Counted from the stretch's first letter, positions 28,887 through 40,580 are shown. The stretch: 64,000 bases of DNA from Gracilaria domingensis (GCA_022539475.1 VCMS01000022.1:186001-250000), one strand, 5' to 3'. Numbers and translations: made by a program. The notes: a model not told the origin generated them from the sequence alone.

Positions 28887-30752
28887 GTGACGATCAACCG
28901 CCTGGCGGGTCCCAAAACCAATACTTTGGTGGGTTTGCTGGTGTTTCACACCCTTCCTCCTCTGGAGTGCCTCCTTCACAGCCGGCTTCCGCTGGCGTTC
29001 CGCTCCCTCAACCGGTCAATCCGGGATTCCATACTGCCCTCTTCCCCAACGGGTGGTCAACTTCCGCCTCCGGCGACTGTACCGCAGTGGAACTGGATTG
29101 CTCCTGCCGTTCCGGTTCAACAGGTTGTCAACCCGCATGCGGGCGCCTGGGCGTCGTACGACGAACTCGACAACGTCGACCCGCGCACAAATCCAACACC
29201 GTTCTTACGGGCTCCCTGGTTCCATCCGCAAGGCGTGACTAACCGTTCCCTCGTCGAGGCGTATGCTGATGGCAGCGGCCACCTCCCAGGAGGCGTTCAC
29301 GTCTGGATGACGGTGACGTTCGACTGGCATTACCGGATTACCGTGCCTACCAACGCCCTCGTCCACAATCGTGGTCAGTCGCACAACTCCGCACGAGCGG
29401 CTATGGTCCGCGTAGCGCACATGCGAATGTATCGCACCTACTCTGAGCGCCCGATTCCGGCGAACTTCCGTTTCGACGTGGCCTTCTTCCGAACACTCGG
29501 CGAAATCCAATATGGAGAGAATCTTGCCCGGCTCGCCGGTGTGGTGGAGCGTTACCAGAACGTCCCCGTTCACCAGGATCTCCTGTGCTGGACCCGTCCG
29601 CTTCTGCGTGCAGAATTTCGATATCTCCCACGCGTACCGCGGTCCAACTACCTTCAAACAATGATCCGTCCCGAACGACGTGCCCGCTCCCGATGGGGTT
29701 ACCTTATCCCGTATCAAAACACGGAGTCAAACCGGATTCGTCCGCGCCACATGCGTGGGAGATATGTTCCTCTCCCCTTTGTGTGGGCGTCCGTGGAGGT
29801 CTGCCGTGGCTGTTACGTGGAACTCCCCCCCTGTCTCACGTATGTGGGTAGTAGGCTCGTGACAAACCCGTTTACGGGATGGTGGAGCGTTGTCCTCACG
29901 GAGTGGGCGGCGCGAACAGCGGTGTATCTCCTCAACGAGGTATATGACCAGTATCGACTGTGGTTCATTCCCCCGCGCTTGCGGCAACTCATCCGAGCCT
30001 TGGATCTCACTATCCCGCTTGGCGGTAATGGAAACTTCTCGGAAGTGGTATGCCTCTTGCGAGTGATTGATGGAGTCGACTGGAACCAGGTTCCTCGTTC
30101 GCAGAGCGCGCGCGACGAAGGCGATCTTGCCATTGACCGGTCTCCGGGTCGCAGGTCCCCACTGTCGGGTGATTACATCTACTACGACCCCTGGACACGG
30201 GTGCCGATTACCAACGCCGAGGCGGAACTTCTTCGGAATGCCGAGCGAGTCATCCCTCCGGGGCACCCAACGGGTTTCATCATGACTGATGAGTTCTTTC
30301 ACCCTGTCGGGGATCAAAACATCATGGTTGATGACGCTCCCGATGACGGTGACGACTATGGCGATGACAACTTCGCAGCAGCTCCGGTGGAGGGGGCAGT
30401 ACCTGCTTCAGCAGTGCCAGGTCCCCAAGCGGGTGTCAACGCGATCTTCCCGACTCCGGTGAATGTTCCCTCTGCGCCTCTAGCGGCTCCTGGGCCCGTA
30501 GTGGCTCCTGTTCCTACGCCTGTGGCGGTTCCGACTCCAGCGGAGAATGTTGCTTCGCCTGCGATGGCGGCGTCGGCTACGCCGAACGAAGCCGCGAACG
30601 CGGGACTTACCGACGAAGCACGGGCTGCCGTGATAGCTCAATTCCTCAGCGAGGCTGGTATCTCCGACTCGACATCTGGCGACGTCTCGCAGATGCGCGA
30701 CGCGCTAATTGCGCAGCTTGCGAACGCTGGAGACCAGCAGGAATCCGAGTAA
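28887..30752 (+). CDS. Antisense accessory ORF of the chromovirus, unknown function
   Basis: A 1.87 kb open frame on the strand opposite to gag-pol, between pol and the 3' LTR. The encoded chain is rich in Trp, Tyr, Arg and Pro in its first two thirds, with folded-looking stretches (VWMTVTFDWHYRITVPTN, PFTGWWSVVLTEWAAR). It then has an acidic patch, a Pro/Ala/Val-rich linker and a helical Ala-rich tail (LTDEARAAVIAQFLSEAG). No known domain is recognised. It is not gag, pol or an obvious envelope: no signal peptide or membrane anchor is evident. Extra ORFs in antisense orientation downstream of pol are known in some plant Gypsy elements, so a family-specific accessory protein is plausible. Its exact N-terminal limit is uncertain. 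Confidence 0.65.
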   Translation: MTINRLAGPKTNTLVGLLVFHTLPPLECLLHSRLPLAFRSLNRSIRDSILPSSPTGGQLPPPATVPQWNWIAPAVPVQQVVNPHAGAWASYDELDNVDPRTNPTPFLRAPWFHPQGVTNRSLVEAYADGSGHLPGGVHVWMTVTFDWHYRITVPTNALVHNRGQSHNSARAAMVRVAHMRMYRTYSERPIPANFRFDVAFFRTLGEIQYGENLARLAGVVERYQNVPVHQDLLCWTRPLLRAEFRYLPRVPRSNYLQTMIRPERRARSRWGYLIPYQNTESNRIRPRHMRGRYVPLPFVWASVEVCRGCYVELPPCLTYVGSRLVTNPFTGWWSVVLTEWAARTAVYLLNEVYDQYRLWFIPPRLRQLIRALDLTIPLGGNGNFSEVVCLLRVIDGVDWNQVPRSQSARDEGDLAIDRSPGRRSPLSGDYIYYDPWTRVPITNAEAELLRNAERVIPPGHPTGFIMTDEFFHPVGDQNIMVDDAPDDGDDYGDDNFAAAPVEGAVPASAVPGPQAGVNAIFPTPVNVPSAPLAAPGPVVAPVPTPVAVPTPAENVASPAMAASATPNEAANAGLTDEARAAVIAQFLSEAGISDSTSGDVSQMRDALIAQLANAGDQQESE

Positions 30753-30935
30753 CTCGTGCAGCTTCTCCTCTAGGGAGTCCTTCCTAGCTGATACCCAATA
30801 ACTTGGCCGTTGTGTGCTCGACTAGCGAGCCACAACATAGTAACATTGACCAGTAAACTGTGAACTTCTCTTGATCTCAAGACTTCTTCCCTTCTTCCAA
30901 GGTGTATACTTCTTAACTTCTCCCTTCCGGGGTGA

Positions 30936-31072
30936 TCTTCCTCTTACGAGTGCTTCTTCCTCTTACGAGTGCTTCTTCCTCTTACGAGTTCATCTTCCTC
31001 TTACGAGTGCTTCTTCTCTTCTGAGCTTCCTTTTCCTCTTCATAGAGTCTTCTTCCTCTTGCGAGTGCTTCT
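30936..31072. repeat. Short tandem repeat, about 19 bp unit
   Basis: Copies of CTTCCTCTTACGAGTGCTT lie in tandem, exact in the first units and degenerate later. They lie between the converging ends of the antisense ORF and pol, inside the retroelement. Confidence 0.8.
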
Positions 31073-31263
31073 TAACTTCTCCTCTTCCTGAGGGCGTTAC
31101 TATTCGAACTTCAACTGTCCTCTCAATAGAGTGTCTCCTCACCACGCGAGTAGCGGTACAGTACTCCTCTGGAGGTTGTCGCAGCGTTCCTCGATTGAGT
31201 GTTGTGGTTCGTAGAACCGTTCGTGCGCGGTACGCGATAAGCTTCCGTCTCCAGCGACGTGTG

Positions 31264-34200
31264 TTAACCGACCATCGCTTGATGTAGATTAGCCGGCAAC
31301 GCCGTGTTAGTACGACGGTGGTACTGCACGATCTTCGATCGGGGTAGGTGCTCCACGGGTTCGTCCGAGTCCCGCGACGGCGGATAGCCATACCAGCGTA
31401 CCTGGTACTGAACATACCCCTTCGGGTTCCAACTGTGCCCCACTATGTGGTCGACAACGAACTCTTTCGAGTAAACTCCCCGCTCGAGCTCTTCCTGCGA
31501 AGGGTCGTCAGCGTGCCGCGGCGGTGCCGTTACATAGTCACCAGCGGTGCTGTGAGTTTCTCCTGACGCCTTCGGCGGTAAGTGTGTCCTCCGCTGAGTG
31601 GTCGCTTCCGGAATCCGGGTCTTCTCAAGCAGCTTCGCCGCTTCGGCGGGTCCGCGAACGGCTAGTTCATGCGGTAGTTCCCGTCCTGACGGTGAAGGCG
31701 AACGCGGAGGCGGATTGTTCACCACGGCACGTGCCGGTTCACGTGAGACACGCGACGTTTCGCGGTGGTGGCACTGCCACGAGCTGTGATTGGCCCATTG
31801 TGTGGCGCGCGCTGCGCACCCCAAGATTTGTGGTGCGCAAGCGCTCCTGCAGATGCAGTGTGCGTTTTCCCTAAATCAGGGCTGTAATCTGTATCTCCAA
31901 CGAGCGGTGCGCCGTCATGACTTGGTGAAACGTCATGACGTGCGACTTGCGACTTCCCCAAAGCTGGGTGCAACGGTACACTACCATTACCCGAACCGGG
32001 GTGCTTGATCTTCGCTTCAGCGAGCGTCTTCTCTTCTTCCTGCTCTGCAGTGTCAACGATACCGGGATCTGCCGTGACTACCCTACAGCGCGCCTGCGAA
32101 GGCGGTTTGCGGCGGTCGTCAGCGGCGGAATGCGGCGACTGCGCGTCCGAATACTCCGTGATACAGTATCCAGCTTCGCTGTAGCCTTGCTCTGCCGAGA
32201 AGTCGGGTGTTCTTGATCAACTTCCGGCCTTGCCGTGGAAACTTCGCGAACGAGAGCATGCTCCGCGTCCTGCGTCCGTGCGACGATGGGCGCGTGTTCC
32301 TGTGACAATTCCCCAGATGGGTGAGCAATACCAGTATCCTGGGACAACCTTGAGTCCGTTCGTTGCGTGCGGTGTCCTTCCTGAAGGTCGCGATCCTTCG
32401 TGGAAGGTTGTGTATCCTCCGCAGAGTTCTGCGCGACAGCGGCCGACTGCGGCGCGTCCTTCGCGACTTCAACACGCGACAGCGGGTGATCCTTCCCACT
32501 GACAGTGGTGTCCGTAGCAACTACGTCTTCGACGGTGTCCTGAGGCGACTCTGCCTCTGCTTCATTACTTTCCCGTGAATCACGGTGCTGCGACGGTAGC
32601 GACACCGGTGACTCACTCTCCGCGACAACGCGTGAATTCCCCTCCCCCTCCTTAGGTGGAGCGTTACGGGGAGCAGTCATCACGTCAGTTGACGGTGTAA
32701 CAGACGCTGTGAAACGCGATTTCACCAGCGGTGTATGTTCCGATACCTCGGCTTGCGACGATATAATCGGTACATCTGCGAGACCCCGTGTTGGGTGACG
32801 GAGCCCCACAGTGGGTGTAGTGTTCTGCGACGAGGTTCCTCGGTTCTCTGTCTGTCCAGCTTCCTGCTGTGTGTCCGAAAGTACTTCCGTGTGAACGGTT
32901 GGACCTCTTACCACGCGATCGCGGGAGAAACGCTCATGAGCGTCACCAACTTCCAGTACGGCTGTGTCCTTGTTCACGCTGACAACGCGGTACGGACCAT
33001 CAGCGATGGGTGAAAGCTTGTGGCGCCGCTCCTTTTCAGGGTTGTAGTACTCCTTCCTGACAAAGGCGAGGTTTCCCACTTTCAGTGGCGGTAGTGGTCT
33101 CCGTACCCGGGCATCAAAGTTCCGCTTGTAAGCGTGTTGTGCTTTCGCCATTGACGACCTGGCGACAGGTACCATTGCGGATAACCACTGCTTCCATTGC
33201 AAGTAGTGATCCCGTATTGACGGTGACGTATCCAGCTTTGCTGATGGTTCAACCGCAACTGGCGGTGGTGTCCGTGAGAGCACGAGCTCAAAGGGCGATA
33301 AACCAGTTACTCTGTGAACTTGCGTATTATACGCATACGTCACGGTATCCGTGTAGAGATCCCAAGTTTTCGGGTGTTCAACTGTATAAGCCCGCAACGC
33401 GGAGAGCATTGTCCGGTTAAACCGTTCGACTTGCCCATTGCATTGGGGATGATACGTCGTCGTGAAGAGATTCTTCACGTCGAGTATCCGACAGACATCC
33501 TGGAAGAAACGTGCAGTAAACTGCGGACCATTATCTGAGAGGAGATTGACCGGGGGACCGTAGACCATAACCCAATGGCGAACGAATGCCTCTGCAACAC
33601 TGCGTGCTGTAATCGACTTCAACGGAACTGTCCGGACTAGCTTACTGAATCTATCCGTAATAACGAGTAAGAACCGATTTCCTCGGGAAGTACGCAAGAA
33701 CTCGCCGAGTATATCGATGGCAATAAACTCCAACGGCGCCCTTGCGGAGAAAAGTGTTAGTTTCTTCGCATGGCGACGCTGTTTAACTCGCTCTCGAGCA
33801 CAATGTGTACACGCCTTCACGGTGGTGTAGCAGTCCAACGCTAACGCGGGCCAGTAGAAATCCCGACGCAGTGTCGTGTATAACCGCTTAGCACCCGGAT
33901 GGGAAGCCATCCGCGAGTGATGCGAGAGATGCAATACCCTTGTTTGTAAGGAGTGAGGAACCACAATCTGTGGGGTAGAACGAACCACTCTGACGAGGTA
34001 ACCTTGTGTGTTGACCCCGAACGGGATGTTAGCACCACCATTAATTTGGGAGCGTATCCTCGTACAGAACGGGTCAGATTGCTGTTCCCGCACCAGCTCT
34101 TCTGGAGTAATGGGGACGAATGTACCGGATTCCGGGTCTTCACCGTCTGCGACGAGCAAATCATCACAGATGTCGTCCGACACGATGTCGTAGTCTTCAT

Positions 34201-36702
34201 CACCCTCCTCCATGAGGAAACAGGGGATATCTTCATCCTCGTCATCGAGGGGTAAAGCTTCACCTTCAGTTCCTAGACGTGAAAGAGCATCCGCTTGCGC
34301 GTTTAAACAACCCTTCTTATAGGTGACCTCGTAGTCAAACTCGGCAAGCCGAAGACGCCAACGCATTAAGCGTCCGGAAGGCTCCGTGACTGACATTAAC
34401 CAACGCAAGGCGGAATGATCCGTATTGACGGTAAAGTGCACACCCATAAGATATGGTCGTAGAGTCTGCAAAGCCCATACCATGGCGAGACACTCCTTCT
34501 CGGATACCGAGTAATTGCGCTCGTGCACGTTGAGTGTACGAGACCAATAGCCAATTGGTTTGCGTTCCCCTTCGGGTGTAGTCTGAAAGAGAGCGCAGCC
34601 AATTTGGTAATCGCTCGAATCCGTATCCACGGTGTACGGCAACCCGTTCTTTGGTAACGCTAACACGGGTGCCGTGGTAACAGCCTCTTTAAGAGAGTTG
34701 AAGGCCTCCACTTGCGTGGGGGTAAGTGGTCCCAATTTGGGCGGTTGTCCCTTCTTCAGGAGTTCGTTGAGCGGTCCCGCGATCTTCGCGAAGCGAGAAA
34801 TGAACCGTCTATAAACGTTGCATAGCCCTAGAAAGGAGCGTAGCTCTGTCTGTGTAGTGGGGTCCTTCGCCTCTTTGAGGGACTTCACGCGAGCTTCCTC
34901 GATCAGTAACCGTCCTGGACGTATGACATGGCCCAGATACTTCACTGAGTGAGTGAAAAACTCACACTTCCTCAATTTGAGAGTAATTCCAGCATCCCGC
35001 AAAGCGGTCATTATCTCCCGAACATGTTCGAGGTGATCGTCCAAACTGTTGGAAAACACGATGATGTCATCGAGGTATACCAAGCAACTCCGCCATTTGA
35101 AGCGAGCTAACAAAATGTCCAGAGCACGCTGAAACGTAGCGGGACGTTCGTTAACCCGAACGGCATACGCTTAAAGCGGTATAGTCCTGAATGACAGGTA
35201 AACGCGGTCTTGTCACGGTCTTCCGGTCTAACTGGTACTTGCCAGTAACCCCAGTTTGCATCCAAAGTGGAGAAAACAGTAGCATCGCCAAGCGAGTCGA
35301 TATACTCGTCCATACGAGGTATGGGGTACACGTCTTTGACGGTGACATCGTTCAAGCGACGATAGTCGATACAAAAGCGCCAGGACCCGTCGGGTTTCGG
35401 AGCCAGTACAACTGGAGATGCCCACGGCGACTGAGGCGGTTCTATCACGCCAGCGCGGAGCATTTTGTTGATCTGAAACTCTTCCTCTTCCCGTGCTTTC
35501 GGGCCTGCCCTGTAAGGGTGCTGAGCAATCGGCTTGGTCTCCGGCAGGAGGTCAATCCGGTGTTCCGTAGTTGAAACCTCTCCGAGGGAATCATCCCACA
35601 TTGGTGTAAACTCTCGCAACATGTTGCGCAACTTCTCACGGTGTGAAACCGGTACATGACCGAGATTCAATTCTTCTAACTCCTTGATAGGGTCAATCTT
35701 GTCATAACTCGTAGGAACGGTCCTAGCTTCCGAGTCATTCGTGTGTTCAACCGTCTGGGACGGGTGTTCAACCGTCTGGGACGGGTCCGACGCAGACGAG
35801 CGCGACGATTCTCCCTCCCCCTCCTTAGGGTGAAGCAAACCAGTGCGTTCTTCAGCAAGCCCGAGCATCTCGGCGGCAGTCACCTTTGTAGGGATAAGCG
35901 CCGTAGGGTGCGGTAAGACAGAACCAATTACTTGGTTCTTCACCAGATACTGGGGCTTCTTGCCAAAGTTGGCCAACATAACCCGAAAGGGGTGTTCGCT
36001 GTTGATTTGAACAACTCCGTTCGCCAACGCGACCTGATACTTCTCGTATAACGAGTTCAATGGTTGAACAACCCGCAAACCACGCGGTGCGGCAGTAACA
36101 TCAACCCAAACCTGGGATTCTGGCGGAATAGAAATTGCACGCGCTACGCGGAGCTTCGGCGACTCCTTCGGAGGTGAGGAATCCTGTAGAGGAGCGGGTA
36201 GTGGTACCAGCTTAGCTGACGCTCGGCGTAATGAGCGACGAACAATCGGTGCAACCGAACCATCTTCCATTTCCACTTCACGCGCACGCGGTCGTATGGC
36301 TTCGACATATCTGTCGCAGAAGTCACACCCTAGAATGACAGGGGCAGCGAGCGTCTTGCAGACGATGAATTCTACCTGCTCGATGCAGTTACCAATCCTG
36401 ACAATCAGTGAAACCATTCCAGCCGTTTGTAACGGGTTATTGTTAGCATCTGCCACGTCCATGACGGGTCCAGAGCGGATTCGACAACGGACTTCCGGCG
36501 GTAGTAACGACTCAACAATGAAGTTGGGGCCAGCACCTGTATCCAAGACAGAGAGATGACGCACCATATACTGGGTGGATAGGCCAAGGTCAGCAAATAT
36601 CTTGTAGTTTCGCTTGGCCAGCACCATGACTCGATCCGGGATCCGGTTGTTCCTGAACCGTATCCACGGTCGACGTAACACACCGATGGTGGTAGAGTCC
36701 AC
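31264..36702 (-). CDS. pol: pol region: protease, reverse transcriptase, RNase H, integrase, chromodomain
   Basis: Domains in order along the minus strand: aspartic protease (LSVLDTGAGPNFIV), reverse transcriptase (FCIDYRRLNDVTVKDVYPIP, FSTLDANWGYWQ and the YLDD active site), RNase H (YTVDTDSSDYQIGCALFQ, NTDHSALRWL), integrase with its HHCC finger (HPGAKRLY, CTHCARERV) and DDE core (IAIDILGEF, LLSDNGPQFTARFF, QCNGQVERFNRT), then a long Ser/Thr/Glu-rich tail and a chromodomain (VDHIVGHSWNPKGYVQYQVR). A chromodomain after integrase places it among chromoviruses, which are known to steer insertion to modified histones. The region is not a single intact frame; about one or two breaks are apparent. 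Confidence 0.9.
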
Positions 36703-36812
36703 GTCTAAGACGGTCTGTTTCCTCGAAAGGATTTTGACCTGGGAGCGAGGCGGTGACGCCTCGGGCGCCGTAGACCTCGACTCGGGCGCCTCTCCATTGG
36801 AGACTCCCGTAC

Positions 36813-38942
36813 TCAGTTTAACTGAGTTCCATCCGTTCTAACGGGAACGGCGTCCTGTGCAGCAGGCATCTTCACAGATTCCTGTGGAACAGCGACAGAA
36901 CTACCCGCAACAGCGGTTGCCGCCACGGCTTGAGCCGGTGAAACATTGACCTGGGTCGAACCAGAGTGCAGTAACGCAGCCAATTCTGCAGCAGACACCC
37001 TACGGGGGTACTCAGCCTTCGCACGCAGATATGCGGTTACCGGCACTGACGCCTGTTCGGCGGGGGTCAGCGCTTCAAAATTCGCCACAACCGTGGGCAT
37101 TTCCCTCATCGAGAGGTTGCAGTTCGGAGCTGCATGACCGTGGTTGTAACACGTGAAACAGATCAGGGGTGGTCTTCCGGAACTCCGTGGGTTTTGGAAC
37201 TTCACCGTTCGCGGGTCTACCCAACCAGGTCGCTGGTAACGACTCCCTGAATAGGGTACTTGAGGACCGCGAACGCGTGGACGGTCTGCGTAAAGCAGCG
37301 CATCTTCCGTCTTCGACGAGGCTTCTGAAGTAGAAGGCAACTCCGTAGTCGGAATAGAATCCAGGTCCACCTGTGCGAGATGTAAGTTATCCACATCGTG
37401 ACCAGAAAAGTCCTGCGGTAGCAGTGAAGCCGATGACGACCCTCCTTCGAGGTGCAACGCCTTGGTTGAAACCCGGTATCCGGTGCGTGCGTGCAAGGCG
37501 TCTCCCTCCGCCTTCGCGTACTGCACTAACTCCAGATAGGTAGTCTTCTTCCGGTCTTCCCGTCGCTGGGCAACCAGAGTGCGAATAGCCGGATTCAATC
37601 CGTTGATAAACAGCGTACAGCGCTCGTTTGAGGAGTAAACATTGCCACAACGGTGGAATGCCTTATTCAGGCGTACCGAGTACTCGGTTTCCGACTCCTT
37701 CGGGCGTTGTTTCGTCTCCCGCAACGCGGTGATTGCTTCCTCGATAGAGGTATTTGTCGCATACGAGCGCAACAAATACTGCACTGCTTCGGGCCAGCAG
37801 GTGACCCCTCCTTCAGAGGCGCGAGATGAACCTCTTACAGAGTTATACTGATCTTCAGCGAGTCCCCGTAGAAAATACGGTAAGGCAACATAAGCTTGCC
37901 CCTCACTCATGCCGAGGATGTCAGCTTCCGCTACAAAGCGTGAAAGAAAGTCAAGCACCAGAATGGGATCCTCCCCAGTGAACAACTGGTTGCGAAAGGT
38001 TAAGGACATGCGTTTGATGCAGTCCTTCACCTTACCCGTGCCACGGGGCGTCCGGTTCAGACTTGAATCTTCCAAACGGTAATACCGGTAAGATAACAAC
38101 CTTTTGAACAAGGGATTCGTCGGCTCCAGTTCCCTCAAACCTGAGTGCTTTCGCCCCCGTTTCCGGGTACCAACAACACCATAGGTGGACGTAGAACTCC
38201 GCGAACGCGTAGAACGAGCGCGACGTTCACCGTCACTTGACGAGCTCGATGATAAGGAACCCGCCGAGCAGTTTGAAATACCAGAAGACTGTGACGAATC
38301 CGAGTCATACTCGTCGACATTCCTCTTCTTAGAGCGACTCTTCCCGGACTTCCGGTCACGTGTACCACGAGACACGCCCGCAGAGGCGGCAGCAGGGCCG
38401 TCATCCTCACGGATGGTGGCCTCTAACGTCTCAAGACGGCCAAGGATCCGAATGAACTTCGTGTCAACCTCCTCGGTGAAACTGGGATATCCTTGAAGAA
38501 CCTCCAAGAGGGCATTAACATCCTTCCGTAAAATACGTAGATCATCTGATACACCTCCGTTGAGGGCTGCGTCAACCTTCAAACGAAGTGTGTCGACCTC
38601 GGAAACGAGTGCTTCATGAGAACTCCTCATGACAGCAGTCTGAGCCTCAAGCACACGAACTTGAGTCTCCAACTCGTTTACGAGCGCATCCTTCGCCGCG
38701 ACAGCGGGTATAAGACCCTCCAAAGGAGCAGATGAGGGCCCAGCCACTGGGGCGTCAGACGACTTGTCAGGCTGTTTCCGGTTTCCGCGTTTCTTTCCAT
38801 CACCCTGTAGGGGTTCAGGAACAGACCGCAGACGCGGGGGCAAGCCAGAGCCAACGGAGCGAGACTTCGTAGGGCTCGAGCGCTTGCCCGACGCCATCGT
38901 CCACGACGAGATACCACCAGAAAACTGGGAACAGGAAAGCAA
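36813..38942 (-). CDS. gag: gag polyprotein of the chromovirus
   Basis: A 709-residue open frame, looking whole. The N-terminal part is basic and disordered with a coiled-coil-like stretch (LETQVRVLEAQTAVMRSSHE). A capsid-like region follows (FTGEDPILVLDFLSRFVAEA, YFLRGLAEDQYNS, ESETEYSVRLNKAFHRCGNV). Near the C-terminus is a CCHC zinc knuckle (CFTCYNHGHAAPNC) typical of nucleocapsid. It lies just before pol on the same strand, as expected for Ty3/Gypsy order. Confidence 0.88.
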   Translation of the reverse strand: MLSCSQFSGGISSWTMASGKRSSPTKSRSVGSGLPPRLRSVPEPLQGDGKKRGNRKQPDKSSDAPVAGPSSAPLEGLIPAVAAKDALVNELETQVRVLEAQTAVMRSSHEALVSEVDTLRLKVDAALNGGVSDDLRILRKDVNALLEVLQGYPSFTEEVDTKFIRILGRLETLEATIREDDGPAAASAGVSRGTRDRKSGKSRSKKRNVDEYDSDSSQSSGISNCSAGSLSSSSSSDGERRARSTRSRSSTSTYGVVGTRKRGRKHSGLRELEPTNPLFKRLLSYRYYRLEDSSLNRTPRGTGKVKDCIKRMSLTFRNQLFTGEDPILVLDFLSRFVAEADILGMSEGQAYVALPYFLRGLAEDQYNSVRGSSRASEGGVTCWPEAVQYLLRSYATNTSIEEAITALRETKQRPKESETEYSVRLNKAFHRCGNVYSSNERCTLFINGLNPAIRTLVAQRREDRKKTTYLELVQYAKAEGDALHARTGYRVSTKALHLEGGSSSASLLPQDFSGHDVDNLHLAQVDLDSIPTTELPSTSEASSKTEDALLYADRPRVRGPQVPYSGSRYQRPGWVDPRTVKFQNPRSSGRPPLICFTCYNHGHAAPNCNLSMREMPTVVANFEALTPAEQASVPVTAYLRAKAEYPRRVSAAELAALLHSGSTQVNVSPAQAVAATAVAGSSVAVPQESVKMPAAQDAVPVRTDGTQLN

Positions 38943-39556
38943 AACAACAAATTAACCTCGAATGAGTGTAGCGTCCTCACACGAGTGACGATAACCGACA
39001 AATCGGACGAACCAACCGTACCAACGGGAACAGCCGTATACGGAATTAGGGCTGATTCGACCAGATTGCTGGGAACAGTAGACAACCCAAACGGGGTGAC
39101 AACAACCGTACCGACGGGAATCACACACTACGGAAATAGGTAGTGCCACCGGTAGTAAACCGTGTCCAAACAACAACCCAAAATGAGGAAAGCAGTACCA
39201 ACACGACGTCTGTCGGCAAAGCCTTCCAGTACAAACTGTGTAGTGTATCTCCACGACCAGATACGAACCGGCAAACCGGAAATTGATCAGAAAACCAACT
39301 TGCTGGATCAACGCGACTTCTAAGTCGGGAGACCAATTGTTGTGCAAAACCCAGCGATGGGGAAAGACACGCAAAGGCGGTTCAGACCCTCTCTCAAGAG
39401 GCGAGCACAGCAGTAGAGCGCTCCCACAGGTACGACACGGCAATGCCGGGTGTAAGACCGGGGTCGACCCTTCCCAAGTAATGGAGGGAGCGAAGCGGCG
39501 AAGAAGAAGCGTCCAGCGGTAGAGAACACACGACACAAGTCGGCAGTAGCGTCACG

Positions 39557-40153
39557 TGCGTAGCACGCGGTACCCACGAGTGTGGCGATGACACGCGAGA
39601 GCGGTAATAGCCCACGCGAGTGTGTCGAGCCACGAACGGTATGCACCGGTACACCAAGTAGTGCTACCTGTATAACAGGGACAGAAATAAAGAAAACACA
39701 CACAAAGTAAACACGCGAAAGCGGTAGTGGTGTTAATGATGCCGCGAGGCGGATGATGAACCCTGCACAAGGTGTCGACTCTCCGGGAGGAGGATATCGG
39801 TCACCAAGGGTGAAACATCAGAGCCGAACACTCGGTTAGTCCGTTTACTTCCCCGACAATGGGTGCAGCTCAACCTACTAAGTAGTGTAGAGTGCCAACC
39901 CACTGTCAAGCGGTGTAGCGAAAATATCTAGAATAAACATCTAAAATACCCCAACTAATGGGTGCAAACTTCCCACACGTGTGTGACCCACCGGCTAAGC
40001 CGTGCGCCTCATAACACTAATTCTAATATTAAGTATACCCAAGAATGGGCTGATCTCACCAGTTACTCATACTGTGTGCCACCACCTCCCGGCATCGCCG
40101 TGCATGTTATGAATCGCATCAGCGAAGGAGTCCCGCAATCGCGTTGCACTACA
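39557..40153 (-). repeat. 5' LTR of the chromovirus
   Basis: Nearly identical to 28036-28630. In element orientation it starts TGTAGTGC at 40153 and ends near GTGCTACGCA at about 39557. The sequence just inside does not show an obvious TGG-type tRNA primer site, so the inner edge is approximate. Confidence 0.85.
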
Positions 40154-40580
40154 GTTGAGGGGGAGGGTCGTCGAGAGAGAGTGGTCTACCCGAGCCGAGT
40201 TAGTGGTGAGGTCTCGAGCTCGGGGGTTTATATAGAAAGCTGAACTTGAGATATAGTCTGACGTGGCGTGTTCTTTCTATTCTACACCTAGAAAGAATGG
40301 AGTTATTTCCGTGACGTTTCTCTAAAGTGAGTACATGATCGGTCTTACATTTCGGTGTGTTGTCCGACTCCATTACACGCTATGATGTATGTACCTGTGA
40401 CGGCATTATGTTATTCGAATATTGTTCAATGTCCCCTTGGTCCCCCAGTTACCCAGGTATGCCCTATCAAAGTCCTGTGCCGACTGTCGCGAACCAGGAT
40501 AAATGTCTTTCCACCCGATGCTCTGCCACTAGTTTTCCGTTCCTCACGATCCCGATCTTAGTTACCTTTCTCCGTTGAAC
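40154..40580. promoter_or_regulatory. Right flank of the retroelement with a TATA box
   Basis: GA-rich sequence directly outside the LTR, then TTTATATAG at 40226-40234. The TATA box could drive the 153-residue ORF starting at 40581, with a leader of about 320 bases. Confidence 0.4.

Larger units (their letters stand above)
28036..40153 (-). mobile_element. Chromovirus (Ty3/Gypsy LTR retroelement with chromodomain)
   Basis: A 12.1 kb element on the minus strand in the order 5' LTR (39.56-40.15 kb), leader, gag, pol with integrase and chromodomain, a long non-coding/antisense section, and 3' LTR (28.04-28.63 kb). The two LTRs are nearly identical over about 595 bases, with a handful of differences mostly beside the N run, so the insertion looks recent. 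It appears slightly broken, with about one or two interruptions. The large size comes from the extra 3.4 kb between pol and the 3' LTR, which carries a long ORF on the opposite strand. The left flank is lost in the gap, so no target duplication can be scored. Confidence 0.93.

Noticed and set aside
39320-39770. ORFs within the LTRs on the minus strand
   Set aside because: The same peptides appear in both LTR copies and lack coding character; they are LTR sequence.
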